DNA from: Irpex lacteus
Lineage: Eukaryota; Basidiomycota; Agaricomycetes; Polyporales; Irpicaceae
DNA: 64,000 nucleotides
Assembly: GCA_001986395.2 (NCBI GenBank)
Contig: MQVO02000009.1
Coordinates: 806,001-870,000, forward strand
Reading direction: 5' to 3'
The translations under genes and the position numbers were made by a program. Below, one piece after another: positions 43,956 to 56,348 of the stretch (the stretch's first letter is position 1; every line of letters starts with the position of its first letter). A model generated the notes under the pieces. The model did not search any database. It saw only the letters and a list, made by a program, of their open reading frames with translations, and was not told the origin of the DNA.

Positions 43956-45143
43956 ATGCTGCAATTCCCCCTCGCCCCGCCGCTCCTCCTCGCCCTCGGC
44001 GTGCGCATCCTCATCACCCTTCTCACCCCCGACTACACCCCGACCACCGCCGACCACATCCTCCAAGGCATCTGGCAAGGCATCCTCCTCCACTACACCC
44101 TCCGCTACCTCGGCTCCCTCGTCTTCCCCGTCGGCGCCGCCATCGCCGGCAAGCTCCTCTACGACTTCGTATCCACACCTCACGACCCTACCAAATGCGC
44201 CTGCGCACTATTGGGCGTAGCACTGGGTGTGCTGTTCACGGATCTGTTGGCGCAGTTGTTTGAAGATGGACGGATTAACGAACGGACGTCTCAGCCTACT
44301 GCACCCACGACGGTTCAGACGACGTCACACAGAGTGATCGAGCGCGAGCCGTCTAAGCGTATACGACTCGTCTCGTTCGAACATGATAAAGACAGAGAGC
44401 GTCGACGCGCAGCGCGGGATAAAGGTAAAGCCCGCGAACGCGACCGACAACGCGAAGAGGAAGAAGCATTGGCAGCAGCAGCAGCGCGAGCAGCGTCCCC
44501 CGCCCCCACATACGCACACAGCATCGACACCGCCATCACCCTCGACTCGCTCCCCTCCTCCATCGACCCGGACAACCGCCTCACACCGTCCGAACGCGAG
44601 GTGGCGCTGTTGCGTGCGAGAGCGTCGTTGGCGGACTCGGAGCGCAGGAGGTTTAAGGAGGAGAGGAAGTGGGCGTTGAGTCAGGGGAACGAGGCGAGGG
44701 CTAGTCAGTTGGAGTGGCAGGTTAGACGGTATGCTGCGCTTATGGAGAGTTTTCATAGGGAGGCGGATGCCAAGTTGATTGAGGGTGCGTTTGATTACAC
44801 TCTCCTATACTCACTCTCACTCTCATCTTTTCTTCTTCCTCTGTTCATTGATGTAGCCTCGAGAGCACAACCCCCAAAACCTCCAAAACCCGCCCCTGCA
44901 CCACCTGCGCCTGCGCCAGCACCCGTACACATCACACACACCCAGCCCGCCCCACACGTCCAAACCTACATGGTTCCCGCCCCCGCTCAACCGCAGGTAC
45001 AAGCAGGTCCCTCTCATGGCGCACCGCTCGTGAGCGTTACAGTAGGCGGGACCTCGCGGAGTCGAAAACGCAGCCACGGGGCGGGCGTAGGGGCGAGCGG
45101 GAGTGGGTTGAAACCTGCTATTTATGTGCATGGTCGAGAGTGA
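43956..45143 (+). CDS. Membrane-anchored coiled-coil protein, unknown function
   Basis: Frame from ATG 43956 to TGA 45143. The N-terminal ~100 residues contain hydrophobic segments (PLAPPLLLALGVRILITLL; YLGSLVFPVGAAIAGKLLY; CALLGVALGVLFTDLLAQLF). A highly charged Arg/Glu-rich helical region follows (DKDRERRRAARDKGKARERD), with a coiled coil around LTPSEREVALLRARASLADS, then a Pro/Ala-rich tail and an RSRKRSHG basic patch. The stretch 44785-44856 has GTGCGT...TAG ends and is 72 nt, a multiple of three with no stop. If spliced, the protein is 371 residues; if retained, 395. The retained part (YSLSLSSFLLPLFIDV) would add a hydrophobic segment. Splicing is the more likely state. No family recognised. 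Confidence 0.6.
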   Translation: MLQFPLAPPLLLALGVRILITLLTPDYTPTTADHILQGIWQGILLHYTLRYLGSLVFPVGAAIAGKLLYDFVSTPHDPTKCACALLGVALGVLFTDLLAQLFEDGRINERTSQPTAPTTVQTTSHRVIEREPSKRIRLVSFEHDKDRERRRAARDKGKARERDRQREEEEALAAAAARAASPAPTYAHSIDTAITLDSLPSSIDPDNRLTPSEREVALLRARASLADSERRRFKEERKWALSQGNEARASQLEWQVRRYAALMESFHREADAKLIEGAFDYTLLYSLSLSSFLLPLFIDVASRAQPPKPPKPAPAPPAPAPAPVHITHTQPAPHVQTYMVPAPAQPQVQAGPSHGAPLVSVTVGGTSRSRKRSHGAGVGASGSGLKPAIYVHGRE

Positions 45144-46431
45144 GTGCTTGCCTTCTGGGTTATTGGGGGGTAGACCTGTGCTGACGATGACGAGGATTTG
45201 TAGTACCACGGCGAGACGGTCATGACCCTGACCTCACTCACGGGACGCTGAAGGCTGGGGTATATAGCGGTGGTTTGTTTGATTTGCTTTGGGTCGGTTG
45301 TATATGCTGATGCTGTACAGTGCATGTGTAAAGTAGTATGGGTGATGTGTGGTGGTGACTCAGTGCTATATCTATTTTCTGCGTGTTCCAAGTATTGACT
45401 GGTATGTGTGCCTCCGTATGGCATGGTTCAATTGGTAGAGGTTGGAAGGTCGGATCATGCACTTCCACTTCCACTTCCTTTCTCCATTTTCGTGCTATGT
45501 GGACTTGTGTACTGGAATTTCTTCTACGACGAATGGGGTTGGAGGGACTTGAGGACTTGAGGGCCCTTGCGCCTGTAGAGCGAAGCGTACTTGAACACCT
45601 TCCTATTTTGGAGACTACACCATCTTACCGGGCGTCTCTTTCAATCTCGTCGTTAATTAGCAGTCCGCAACACTCAGACCCGGAGAAACTGGAGCTCCCT
45701 GCCAGTGCCATATTCTTTATGTATTGCATAGAATTCTTTGATCAATCATTCCCGTCCTGTGGATAAGTAGTACCAGTTAGTCAGCCTTTAGTCCCAATTA
45801 TGAGTGTCCTTCAGGTCTTATACCCTACTAGCGATAAATAGGCTTACCGAAGTAGAGCTACGCTGCTCGTCATTGAGTAAAGGATCTGCAGACAAATATC
45901 GCATTGCGAAACCGTACTTCAAGTTGAACGACTTCCAACTCCAGAGACTACACCCCACTAAGCGCCTGCCCTAATCTCTCAGAGAAGCTCTCAGATTACA
46001 ACCGTCACTCTACCTGAACACCCCAACTAACAAAGCCGTCGCCCACCTTGACTACCTCGCACAACAATGACAATCCTCTCCTTTGTGCCTGCCAGAAATG
46101 TCGTGAACGCTGAGCCAAGAGTTCTCACCAACAAGACAAGAGGCTTGTCCATTGCCGAGGCAACACATGGCGGCTGTGCTCGGCCGCTCAGCGCCCTGCC
46201 CCCCTCCCGCCTGCCGCGCATCCCAAACTCATCTTCTTCCTCTACCATCCACAGCCTCGCCGCTCGGACACTGGTTTGCTTGCTTGCTACATACTCTCCC
46301 ATAAACCCCCACCTTCCTTTACTTCTTTCTTGTTTTTTTTTTTCTTTCTCTTCTTACGCCCACACACACGACCTCTCACTCCGCTAATTGCTTTGTGCTG
46401 CTAGAGGGCCTGACGATCAACGTTGTCGATC
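45144..46431. other. Intergenic region before the aspartic protease gene
   Basis: 1.3 kb. A pyrimidine-rich tract (about 46310-46356) precedes the protease start, a common feature of fungal core promoters. No gene was supported. Confidence 0.5.
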
Positions 46432-48153
46432 ATGAAACACTACCTCACAGCGCCACTACTACTCTACCTCTCATTTCTGCTTGACCTCGCCATACCGACC
46501 AATGCTGTCAAAATTTCTGGCGTGCGCACCCCGCGCCATGAGTCATTCTCTCTGGACAGGAGGGCGACTATGAGCTCCCAGGGTGATTTGAGGAACGACG
46601 GGGACCTCAAGTATTTCACCAACATCACCCTGAATGGTGAAGTGTTCCCCGTGCTCATTGACACAGGAAGGTGCGCCACCTGTATTCCCCATTCCCCCCA
46701 CCTCTTACTCACTGTATGTGTTCTTTCACTCGTAGCTCCGACCTGTACGTGGCCGGTAACGTCGCGGGCGCCGGGAACACAGGCAAGACCGCCAAAGTCT
46801 CCTACGCCATCGGGGGCGCCTCGGGACCCGTGCTCACCGCCAAGCTCGAATTCGAAGGCTTCACAATAATGGACCAAGCCTTCATCCTCGACACCTCGGG
46901 CCAAAACCCCAAAGGCGAAGGGCTCATCGGTCTCGGGCCCAACTTCGAATCGAACGTCCACCAAGTGCTCAACAGCAAAAACGGGGACGCCCCGCTGGAC
47001 AGGATATTCAGAGACAACACGTCCACGCCGAATTATATTACGATTTATCTTGGAAGGAGTGACGATCCTACGGACCCGTTCCCCGGTGATTTGACGATTG
47101 GGAGTCCGGTGCCTGGGTACGAGAATGTGACGAGTCAGCCGAAGTTGCCTGTGTTTAATGTGGGAGCGAAGGGAGGGCAGCATTGGCAGACGCTGTTGGA
47201 CGCGAACGGGATCATTGGCCCGGATGGGAAGCCGATTAATACGACCAGTCATGTCTCCGGTGGCGGAAAGAACAAGTTGAACGTCATTATGGATTCGGGT
47301 TTCTCTCTGCCACAGGTCCCCAAGTGCGTCCTCTGTGTATCGAGCTGATTGACGTTGATATCTGACGTGTTGTTTTGCGATGGGCAGGTCGATTGCGGAT
47401 GCCATATACGCTAGAGTACCGGGAGCAGAGTTCAAGAATGTGACAGGCTTTGGACAGACGTACACGATCCCCTGCGACGTCGAGCTGAACGTCACGTTCA
47501 AGTTCCACAACGTCAGCTACCCCGTCCACCCCCTCGACACCAGTCTCGACATCGGGCGCACGGACAATGAAGGGAAACCCGTCTGCGTAGGTGCCTTCCA
47601 GCCTATCATGCCCGGCGCAGAGTCTCCCACGTTCGATGCTATCCTCGGAATGGGTTTCCGTACGTACCTGCTATCTTTATGCTATCTCACCTCCTGACAA
47701 CTTTCGTTGATTTGGATAGTGCGTAACGCGTACATGCTCATAAACTTCGGCGACTTCGTCGACGGCTCATCCTCCAAAACCGCAGACCCATACATCCAAC
47801 TGCTCCCCCTCACAGACGACCTCTCCGAAGCACACGCCGACTTCGTAAACGTGCGACTCATGGGCAACGACAACACCGGCAACTTCCAGCTCCTCCCCGC
47901 CTCCGTCCTCCCTCCCAACACCGACTCCTCCTCCAGCGACGACGACAACGATAGTGTGGGGAAGAAGATCAAGAGGTACTTGCCGTATATTATTGCGGGG
48001 AGTGCGGTGATTGGGTTGGTGTTGATCGCGGCTGTTGTTGGGTGTTGCATGAGTAGCAGGAAGAAGAGGTATAGGAGGTTGCATGATGTTGCGCCCCAGG
48101 GGCTGGAGCATGTCGAGCCGTTTGAGAGGTATCAGCCTGCAAGGAGGTACTAG
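46432..48153 (+). CDS. Pepsin-like aspartic protease (A1 family) with C-terminal membrane anchor
   Basis: Secreted or surface protease. Exons 46432-46670, 46736-47323, 47388-47659 and 47720-48153 give 510 residues. A signal peptide (MKHYLTAPLLLYLSFLLDLA) is followed by a short pro-region. Catalytic aspartates: IDTGSSDLYV (first, with the intron between G and S) and MDSGFSLPQ (second). YITIYLGRS and DLTIGSPVPGYEN are typical inter-l lobe sequence, and FDAILGMGFLRNAYMLINFG is the C-terminal lobe. Near the C-terminus come an acidic Ser/Asp run, a lysine-rich turn, a hydrophobic helix (YIIAGSAVIGLVLIAAVVGC) and a basic cytoplasmic tail ending PARRY. The layout therefore is a type I membrane-anchored protease rather than a GPI yapsin. 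N-glycosylation sequons are frequent (NIT, NVT, NTT, NVS). Second-site DSG is normal for part of the family. Confidence 0.9.
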
Positions 48154-50255
48154 GAAAGGACGGACTGATGGACTGATTTTGCGATTACATTTTTGTGGGG
48201 CGGATTTCTTCTGTTGCTTTCATCTAGCCAGTTGCTTTCTTTTTTTCTTGCTTTAAGTAGGATTTTATTCCACGGCATTTACTTACTACATCTTACACGT
48301 ATTTAACTTTCTGGCGCATCTACGTAGTATATTGACCCGTTTTATAACCTCGTCATTCGTACAGACATGGACTCGATGTATTATAATCACAGGATTATTT
48401 TTGGTGCCTTCATTCTTTTGTCTCGTCATATTCACATGTTCATGGCAGCACGTGCTAAGTGGTACATGCGACTCCCCGACGGTTTGGAGTCACTGAGATG
48501 AGATTACCATAATAGGCAGTTCTGGCATTGTTACGCCTGGCACAAGGGGCCGGATCACGGATTCGGAGTCAACGGAAGTAGTATGTTCAGGAACATACTC
48601 ATAGAGCTATCATGGACTTATAGATATAGTCTTCTGACGATGATAGAGCCACACGCCTGTCCTAGAGGCGCTTAAATAGATAGAGAAGTCCATGGGTAAA
48701 ATATCATGGAGTAGACGTTCGAAGTATGGTGGTGAATACGAACACATATATGCCATACGCTTTTTTTGTTCACGAGGGCCTGTGATAAGCGTTAGGGGGT
48801 TTCGTCGTACGCTCAGGTTTACTGCAGCGGTGACTTGTGTTGAGGGTGCTGGAGTGATGAAAATGTGCGTGCGGTGCACGACAGGGGATTTGAAGGAATA
48901 TATTATGGACAGAGTGCAAATACGCATGGTATTTACAACGTACTACGGTTCTGGGGTGGAGCAATAGCGACCCGAATTGTGTACCTATAGTACTTAGTTT
49001 TCAAAAGACTGAGTCTGGTTTACGGAAGTCAAACAAGGATCTATTCTGAAATGTGATGAAGAGCACATACCTGGTTTCTTGCTATCATTTTATCGATATA
49101 CAATCCTGATATTCACACTACGTTGCGTAACAAACCATAGCTCGACCTGTGCAACACTCGCCCGGCGCTATACATATAATCCACCAAGCTCCGCCCGTGC
49201 GGTTGAGGGTAGTAAAACACACTCTTCAGACTCAATCAAGATGCCACTCACCATTCGCCAGCGAACTACTTTCCCATGCAAAGCGACAGCGAAGACGGAC
49301 AGGGGCGAGAGGACGGGGTCTAGACTGTGCTTGGCGTCTTGAACGTTGACGAGGAAGCACCAAAGCGGGCGGGATCGATGGCCGGAGGAGGCCGAGGAAC
49401 GCGGGAGGTGGTGTCGAGAGTGTTACGCGTGACGCCGGGGAGACTCCGCGGGCAGTGACGAAGACGAGGCCGCGGTCTCTCGGGGACGCCGCAGTGGTGA
49501 TGACGAGGACCTGAGCTGGTGATGGCCACGTTGGGTGCTTGTTGTGCGGCGGTGGGAGGCTGGGGACAGGTGCTAGGGCAGTGGGCATTGCACCATTGGG
49601 TTGCACCATGGGTTACACCATGTCATACACCATGGGTTCTCACCGCGGCGAATGATAACGAGGGTGCTCACAGCGTGACAGCATGGACAATGAGCGGGAC
49701 ATGTGACAGCGTGACGGAGCAGCGGTGTCGTGGACGATGCCGGCAACGATGACCGAGGCCCCCTGATGGACTCCCGTGACGACGCCCGTGGTTGGGTGAG
49801 GTGTGTTTGGTGTTGTCATCGTTGTGTTGGTGACGGCGAGCGTGAGGCTAGCTCCGGCAAAGACAATGAAAAAAAGCAGTCGACGGCGACGAGGAGAAAC
49901 CGAGGGAAGAAAGACGGCGAAAGGAAAGAATCAGAGACTCTGATGTCGTGGCAGACAGCGAGCGTGAGCGTGACAAGGCCGGCTCGAAATGGGAGATTGC
50001 CTGTGATGGTTACTGTTTGGTCGGAGTTCGCCACGGGCGGTGACGATGAGGGCCCTAGGGTCTCTGCTATAGCTGTAAACAAGGCGTTCGCACGCGTGGT
50101 CCGCCGACGCCGGGCCAGTGCCCAACCGTGCCCTGTCGGCTAAGACGCTCGTAAAACATCCTCCCCCCATCACCGTCGCCATCGCCCTCCTCTTTCTCCC
50201 CCTCATCATCCCCGTCGCCCACGTCCCCCGCCCCCCGGTGCACAACGACCGACTC
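48154..50255. other. Intergenic region before CHD1
   Basis: 2.1 kb. The left half is ordinary AT-richer DNA; the right half (about 49230-50150) is unusually rich in GTG/GAC/CGG words and has long frames on both strands with no family resemblance. A short degenerate tandem repeat lies at 49589-49640. No gene was supported; part may be the CHD1 leader. Confidence 0.45.
49589..49640. repeat. Short degenerate tandem repeat (CACCATGGGTT-like)
   Basis: Four CACCAT cores start at 49591, 49604, 49616 and 49628, spaced 12-13 bases, three of them followed by TGGGTT or GGGTT. Confidence 0.6.
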
Positions 50256-53200
50256 ATGTCTGCCACTGGCGCCGACGACAACCACGTTGCATTCATGGAC
50301 TCCCCCGTCAACCCTATCAGCCCCTCCAGCGACGAGAGCAGCGACGTCAACATGCAGGAGGACTCTGACATCGACCTCGGACACCAGCCAGATGTCGATG
50401 CCGACGCAGATGCGGACGGCGACCTCGAAGAAGCCAGCGACTCTGATGTCGACCAGCTCACCCCTCAGACCTCTGTCCACCAGGTAGCCTCCTCATCCTA
50501 TCTCAACAAACGAGCCGTACGTCCGCCTTTGTGCCCTTTCACTCCATTGCCCGATATTGACGGATATATGCGCCCATAATCGTAAATTAGGTCAAGGACG
50601 AAGAGGACTCGGTAAGTTTACACGTTCATGGAAGCCACAAATATCAAGTATATGTTTCAGGGCTATGAGGATGACCCCGAGCCCGACGACGAAGACGAAG
50701 AGGACGCCTCATACGCAGACGAGGAGTACGGCGTGCCCAAGCCTCCCAAGAAAGTCTCTGGCTCTAGCGGCAGCACGAGCAAGAAGCGGAAAGCGCCGTC
50801 TAAACCGCGCGTTGTGGCCCGCCACTCGCCCTCGGACTCGGATTCGGATTATGGCTCGCGGTCGAAGAAGAAGAAGCGGCCACGCGTTTCGGGCGACGAG
50901 ATCCGAGTGTCCAGTCGTGGTACCAAGGTCCCAAATTATGTGGACGACGTGCAAGATTTCGAGCAGTATGAGGAAGACGAAATCATCCCTGGTGGCTATG
51001 TCGACCCCAATGCCGTGCAGAAGGAGGAAGACGAGATAGAGGGAGTCTTGGGACATAGTCGAGACGACGACGCAGAGGAGGGCTTGGACGATAACTGGTA
51101 CACAAACATCGTACGTTCCCCTCTTGACTATATGCGTTCCCGACTATACATCGTACACAGCGTTTCCATATCAAGTGGAAAAACTTCTCCCACCTCCACA
51201 ACACGGATGAGACGTACGAGTTTTTGAAGCGATTCAAGGGTCTCAAACGTGTCGACAACTACATCAAAGCGTACAAACTATACGAGGAGCGACTCAAAGC
51301 ACCCGACTTATCCCAAGAAGACCGAGAAGTTCTCTTCCTCGACAAGGAGCGCGAGAAGGAAGAGTACGAGACATACAAGACAGTCGAGCGCATCATCGCA
51401 CAGCGAGAAGGCGAGACAGGACAAGTCGAGTACTTTGTCAAGTGGAACAACCTCAACTACGAGAACTGCACGTGGGAGATGCAAGATGAGATACGGTCGA
51501 TTGCCAAGGAACAGATCGACGCGTTCAGGAAGAGGGAGGCGGACGCCAAATTCCCGTATAAGAGCATGAACTACCCGAGGGCGCAGAGGCCACCGTTTAA
51601 GAAGATCACGGAAGACCCGGATTATATTGTTTCGACGGGTGGGGAGTTGAAGGACTTCCAGCTTACGGGGCTGAATTGGCTCGCGTACCTTTGGAGCAAG
51701 GGAGAGAACGGAATTTTGGCTGACGAGATGGGTTTGGGCAAGGTGCGCACGCTCGTGTATTCGGTAGCAACCAGGCGTACTAATCACTACTGTCCGACAC
51801 GAATGCAGACCGTCCAAAGTGTTTCCTTCCTCTCGTACCTCTTCCATACCATGCGACAATACGGGCCCTTCCTCGTTATCGTCCCCCTCTCTACCATCAC
51901 CGCTTGGCAATCCCAATTTCAGACCTGGGCCCCAGATCTGAACGTCATCACGTACATTGGCACGGCTAACTCGCGAGACGTAATTCGCAAGTTCGAGTTT
52001 GGCGCGTCACCGAAGAAGCTGAAGATGAACGTGTTGCTGACGACGTATGAGATTACGCTGAGAGATGTGAAGGAGCTCGGGGAGATCAAGTGGCAGGTGC
52101 TTGCTGTTGATGAGGTGAGTTTTGTCTCGGATAGAGCGGATGAATGGAGACTGAGGTGGGGTGTGGGGTGTAGGCGCATCGGCTGAAGAACTCGGAGAGT
52201 CAGCTGTATGAGGCGTTGAGGTCGTTCTCGGCTGCTTCGAAGTTGTTGATTACGGGGACGCCGTTACAGAATAACGTCAAGGGTGAGTTGGTTAGTATCA
52301 TAGGATGATTGTATGCTCACGATGGAGAGCAGAACTGCTCTCTTTGATGCATTTCCTCATGCCCGAGAAGTGTACGTGGTTAGTTCCCTGCGGATTTATC
52401 TGTTACTGAAGAAAAGTAATTTGAACAGTCCAGCTGTCCAACGAGTTCGATCTCAACGACGCTGATCACGAGCACAAGATCAAGGAGCTTCACAAGCAAC
52501 TTGAGTCGCTTATGCTTAGGCGGCTGAAGAAGGACGTGCTCACCTCACTACCTACGAAGAGTGAGCGGATTCTGCGCGTGGAGATGAGTGCTCTGCAGAC
52601 ACATTTCTACAAGAACATCTTGACAAAGGTGAGCAAGGCCCGTGGGAGAACAAATATAGATACGGGGCTTGACCGTTCTTGGGCCGTTAGAACTTCCAAG
52701 GTTTGGTGAAGAGCGCGAACGGTAACAACAACATTAGTTTGCTCAATATAGGTACGTCCCGCCATCGCCAATTTAATCAGTTCGGACCGTATAACCGAGT
52801 ACTTACTCAATAAATCAGCCATGGAACTCAAGAAGGCGGCGAACCATCCGTATCTCTTCGACGGCGCAGAGACTCGGACCGATAACACGGAGGAGACTCT
52901 CAAGGGCCTAGTCATGAGCAGCGGCAAGATGGTGTTGCTCGACAAGCTGCTCGCGCGGCTGCGCCAGGACGGTCATCGCGTGCTCATCTTCAGTCAGATG
53001 GTGCGCATGCTGGACATCATGAGCGACTACATGAGCTTGCGTGGGTATCAGCACCAGCGGCTGGACGGGATGGTGTCTTCGGAGGCGAGGAAGAAGTCAA
53101 TCGCGCATTTCAACGCGCCTGGGTCTCCGGATTTCGCATTCTTGTTGTCCACACGCGCAGGAGGGCTGGGTATCAACCTTGAGACTGCGGATACTGTTAT

Positions 53201-55800
53201 CATCTTCGATGTGAGTTGCTTTCTCGTAATGTCTTGACGTGCGGTGTCGTTCCGCTGTCGTTCTTGCGGCAGGTAGCATTGGCATGCAGCTTTAACCTGG
53301 TGGCGGCGTGTGAGCTGTGTTTTTCCCTTTTCCTCCTTGCCGAAGATTGCCTGCGATACTTACTCCGATGCCGTTCCGTGTGTTTAGAGCGATTGGAACC
53401 CGCAGAACGACCTTCAGGCGATGGCACGTGCGCATCGTATCGGCCAAAAATCGCATGTGAGCGTGTACCGGTTCGTCAGCAAGGACACGATGGAGGAGGA
53501 CGTTCTCGAGCGTGCCAAGAAGAAGATGGTGCTCGAGTATGCTAGTGAGTGTGGTTTCGAGTTTCTCGTTCCCCGCGTGGCCCCGCGCGAGGAACGTGTT
53601 GGATGGATGGCACTGATCGGTTGATCCGACGTCGTATCGTTTTGCAGTTATTAACCAGATGGACACGACGCAAGCGCACCTTAGCTCCAAGGCCCCCACC
53701 ACGACCAAGGAGAATTCGAAGACGACTGATTTGAGCAAGGACGAGTTGCACGCTGTCCTCAAGTACGGCGCACAGAGGATGTACGTTATACTTTCTTGTT
53801 GTTATCCTCGTTGGATTTCTCCGTCCCGCCGTTTTCCGCGTGTATCGATGGACGTATTTGGCTGATCACTCCCTTTTCCTTATCCCACTTTCCCCTGGCA
53901 CATTTCCGCTTACCCACCACCCCTGTAGCTTTGACAAGGATGACAGTCAGCAGAACCAGAAGCTCGATGAGATGGATCTGGACGATATTCTCAACCGGGC
54001 GGAGCACCACGAGACGATGGCGGCCAACAATGACGGGACATCCCTCGGAGGTGAAGGGTTCCTCGCGCAGTTCGCGAACGTGAGTGACGTGAAGAACGAC
54101 ATGAACTGGGAGGACATCATCCCTCTTGAGGAGCGTCAGAAGTTTGAGCAGGATGAGGAGAAGCGTAAGGCGGATGAGTTAGCCGCTCAGGAAAGGGAAG
54201 CCAAGGACCGGAAGCGTTCCCACGCGCCTGTTTCGTACGAGGGCATGGACGTAGAGGTGCCTGCGCCTGCCCCCGCACCCAAGAAGCCGAAACATCCTGC
54301 CCCTCAGCGGAAGACTGCCAGCCAGAAAGCTATGGAGCTGAAGGAGCGGGACGTGCGGGTGCTGATTCGCAGTCTGCAGCGGTGGGGAGACATTCGACAG
54401 CGGTATGATGTTATCGTGAGTTTCCCCTTGTGGTGTTTTCTGCGTTTCATAGGTTTTTCATTGTTGACGTCTCCCGAATCGTGGGTAAAGGTCGCCGAGG
54501 CTAAGCTGCAAGACAAGAACAGGGGGATGATCATCGATACTGCGGACGACATTATCGAGCTGTGTGCCCGTGCGGTCGACGACAACAACGCGGAGAAACG
54601 TGCGCGCATTGCGGCGGGTGAGACGCTGACCAACGCGCAGAAGAGCAAGGCGGTCCTCGTGCAGTACAACAACGTTGGAAACATCAACGCGGAGACCGTG
54701 CTTTCTCGGCATCGTGACCTCCAGGTCCTCTTCCGGTACCTCAGCGACATTGACGATGTCTACCAGTGGCACATCCCCATTGACAACATTCGACCGACGT
54801 TGAACTGGTCGGGGCGGTGGGGGCATCATGAGGATGCGATGCTGCTCGTCGGAGCGTACTTGTATGGCTTTGGAAATTGGGAGGCTATGGCTAAGGACCC
54901 CAAGCTCGGTCTCGAGGGCAAGTTCTTCCTTGAGGAGGGCAAGAAGGGTGAAGACGCCTCGACGAAGCCGATACCCAACGCCATTCACCTGGTCAGACGA
55001 GGCGACTATCTTCTGGGTATACTGCGTGAGCATGATGAGAAGATACGAGCTATTGAGAGCACACTGCAGCGGAAGTCGAGTGGTGGTGGGTATAAGACCT
55101 CGTTATCTCCACCGCCACCTGTGGCTTCGACATCGTATAATGTCGTAAGGCGAAGGGCAGAAAGCGAGGCTGTTGCGTCTATCGACGAGGGTAGTACTAA
55201 GAAGCGGAAGAGAAGGCCGACACCGACGTTTACAGACTCGTCGTCTTCGGATGAGTGGTGAGTGATATAGAATGCTGTGCCTGTATTCGTACCGTGGCTG
55301 ACAGGATTGACTGTAGCCCATCCATGGACGAAGCTGCGACAAAGGAGGAGTTGAGACCGGTCAAGAAGCAGCTGGTGAGTGTCATTATCGTGGTTCGAGG
55401 TGCCATGTCTGACCACTGCGTACAGAAAAACTTGAAGCTCTCGGGCGGCGATATGCCTCGAGATGAGAAGGTCGCCATCTTGAAGGAGTCCCTGGCAGCC
55501 ATTGGCAAGAGAATAGAAGCTGTGCTGCAGGAGAAGGCACAGAAAGGGGAAGATACCAAGAGATGGAAGCGACATCTATGGACGTTCGTCACCCTGTTCT
55601 GGCCGAAGAAAGTCAAGGCCGCGAAACTCGAGGAGCTTCATACGAAGATGGTCACGAAGGAGAAGGAGAGCTCAAGCGCGCCTCGGGCTGGCTCGAGTGA
55701 GGTATCTTCTGTGGCGAAGAAGCCACGGTTAAGCTCAACGGCTCCATCAAGACCGAATGGATCGTCATCCTCCTCGCACGTGAATGGCAAGTATCGGTGA
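50256..55800 (+). CDS. chd1: Chromodomain helicase CHD1
   Basis: ATP-dependent nucleosome spacing factor linked to transcription elongation. Start ATG at 50256 ([20 protein letters not shown]), many exons, TGA at 55798-55800, roughly 1,450 residues. Order of domains: acidic/Ser-rich N-terminus with a KKRK patch; chromodomain 1 ([20 protein letters not shown]); chromodomain 2 ([18 protein letters not shown]); SNF2 ATPase with DEMGLGKT (intron between K and T), the DEAH box (intron between E and A, DE/AHRLKN), [19 protein letters not shown]; helicase C lobe with [27 protein letters not shown] and [20 protein letters not shown]-binding region ([20 protein letters not shown], then GFGNWEAM); and the CHD1 C-terminal CHCT helical domain ([18 protein letters not shown], then [16 protein letters not shown]). 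All helicase motifs look intact. Confidence 0.96.
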
Positions 55801-56348
55801 CCGTCAATTATAGGGCCGTCGCTAGAATCATTGGTGTCTTCTCTTGTACGATATGTTTGGCAACGTGGGGAACTCTTTTGCTGTTGTATCATTCCCGCTT
55901 GTGTGCTACGTATGTGGCCAGTTCTTTCAGAGGGTCTGTGGATTCGATTATGCTGAGAAATCGATTCGCTCTGTATGCGTTCTATATACTTACTTTGTTA
56001 TGTCTCGTTTTACCGCTAGTCATGCTGCTTCTTCATTACGACCGTTTCTACTTACTCTTGCATTATATTGTCCCTTGCTACTACGCGCATACAATTGATT
56101 ATTTTCACTTTGCTCACTCGCACTGGTACTCTGAGACACTGGCTTGAGAGCGCTAAAGACTCGTTGTTTGTACGTATTTGGTTCCCTCGCCTCTTGGCCA
56201 CTGACATCCACCACTCAGAGGAAGTACTTGGGTGACAGCTTGTTACTTGGTCTATCCTGGTATATATACTCTACAAGGTAAGTGCTCTCGTCGAATATAA
56301 TTGTTATTTTTTACAGAATACCACTCGCTCATAACGTTCTGAGCAGCC
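55801..56348. promoter_or_regulatory. TFB4 upstream region with apparent 5'-leader intron
   Basis: 548 bases between CHD1 and the TFB4 start. A GTAAGT at 56278 and a TTTTTACAG ending near 56318 look like an intron in the 5' leader. The segment 56148-56277 is the part duplicated at 36301-36425. Confidence 0.45.

Noticed and set aside
45420..45450. tRNA-like D-arm sequence (TGGTTCAATTGGTAGAG)
   Set aside because: No matching acceptor stem, anticodon arm or T arm could be placed around it.
46464..47510. 348-codon minus-strand frame
   Set aside because: It lies antisense to the well-supported aspartic protease and has no family features; codon bias of the true strand opens this frame.
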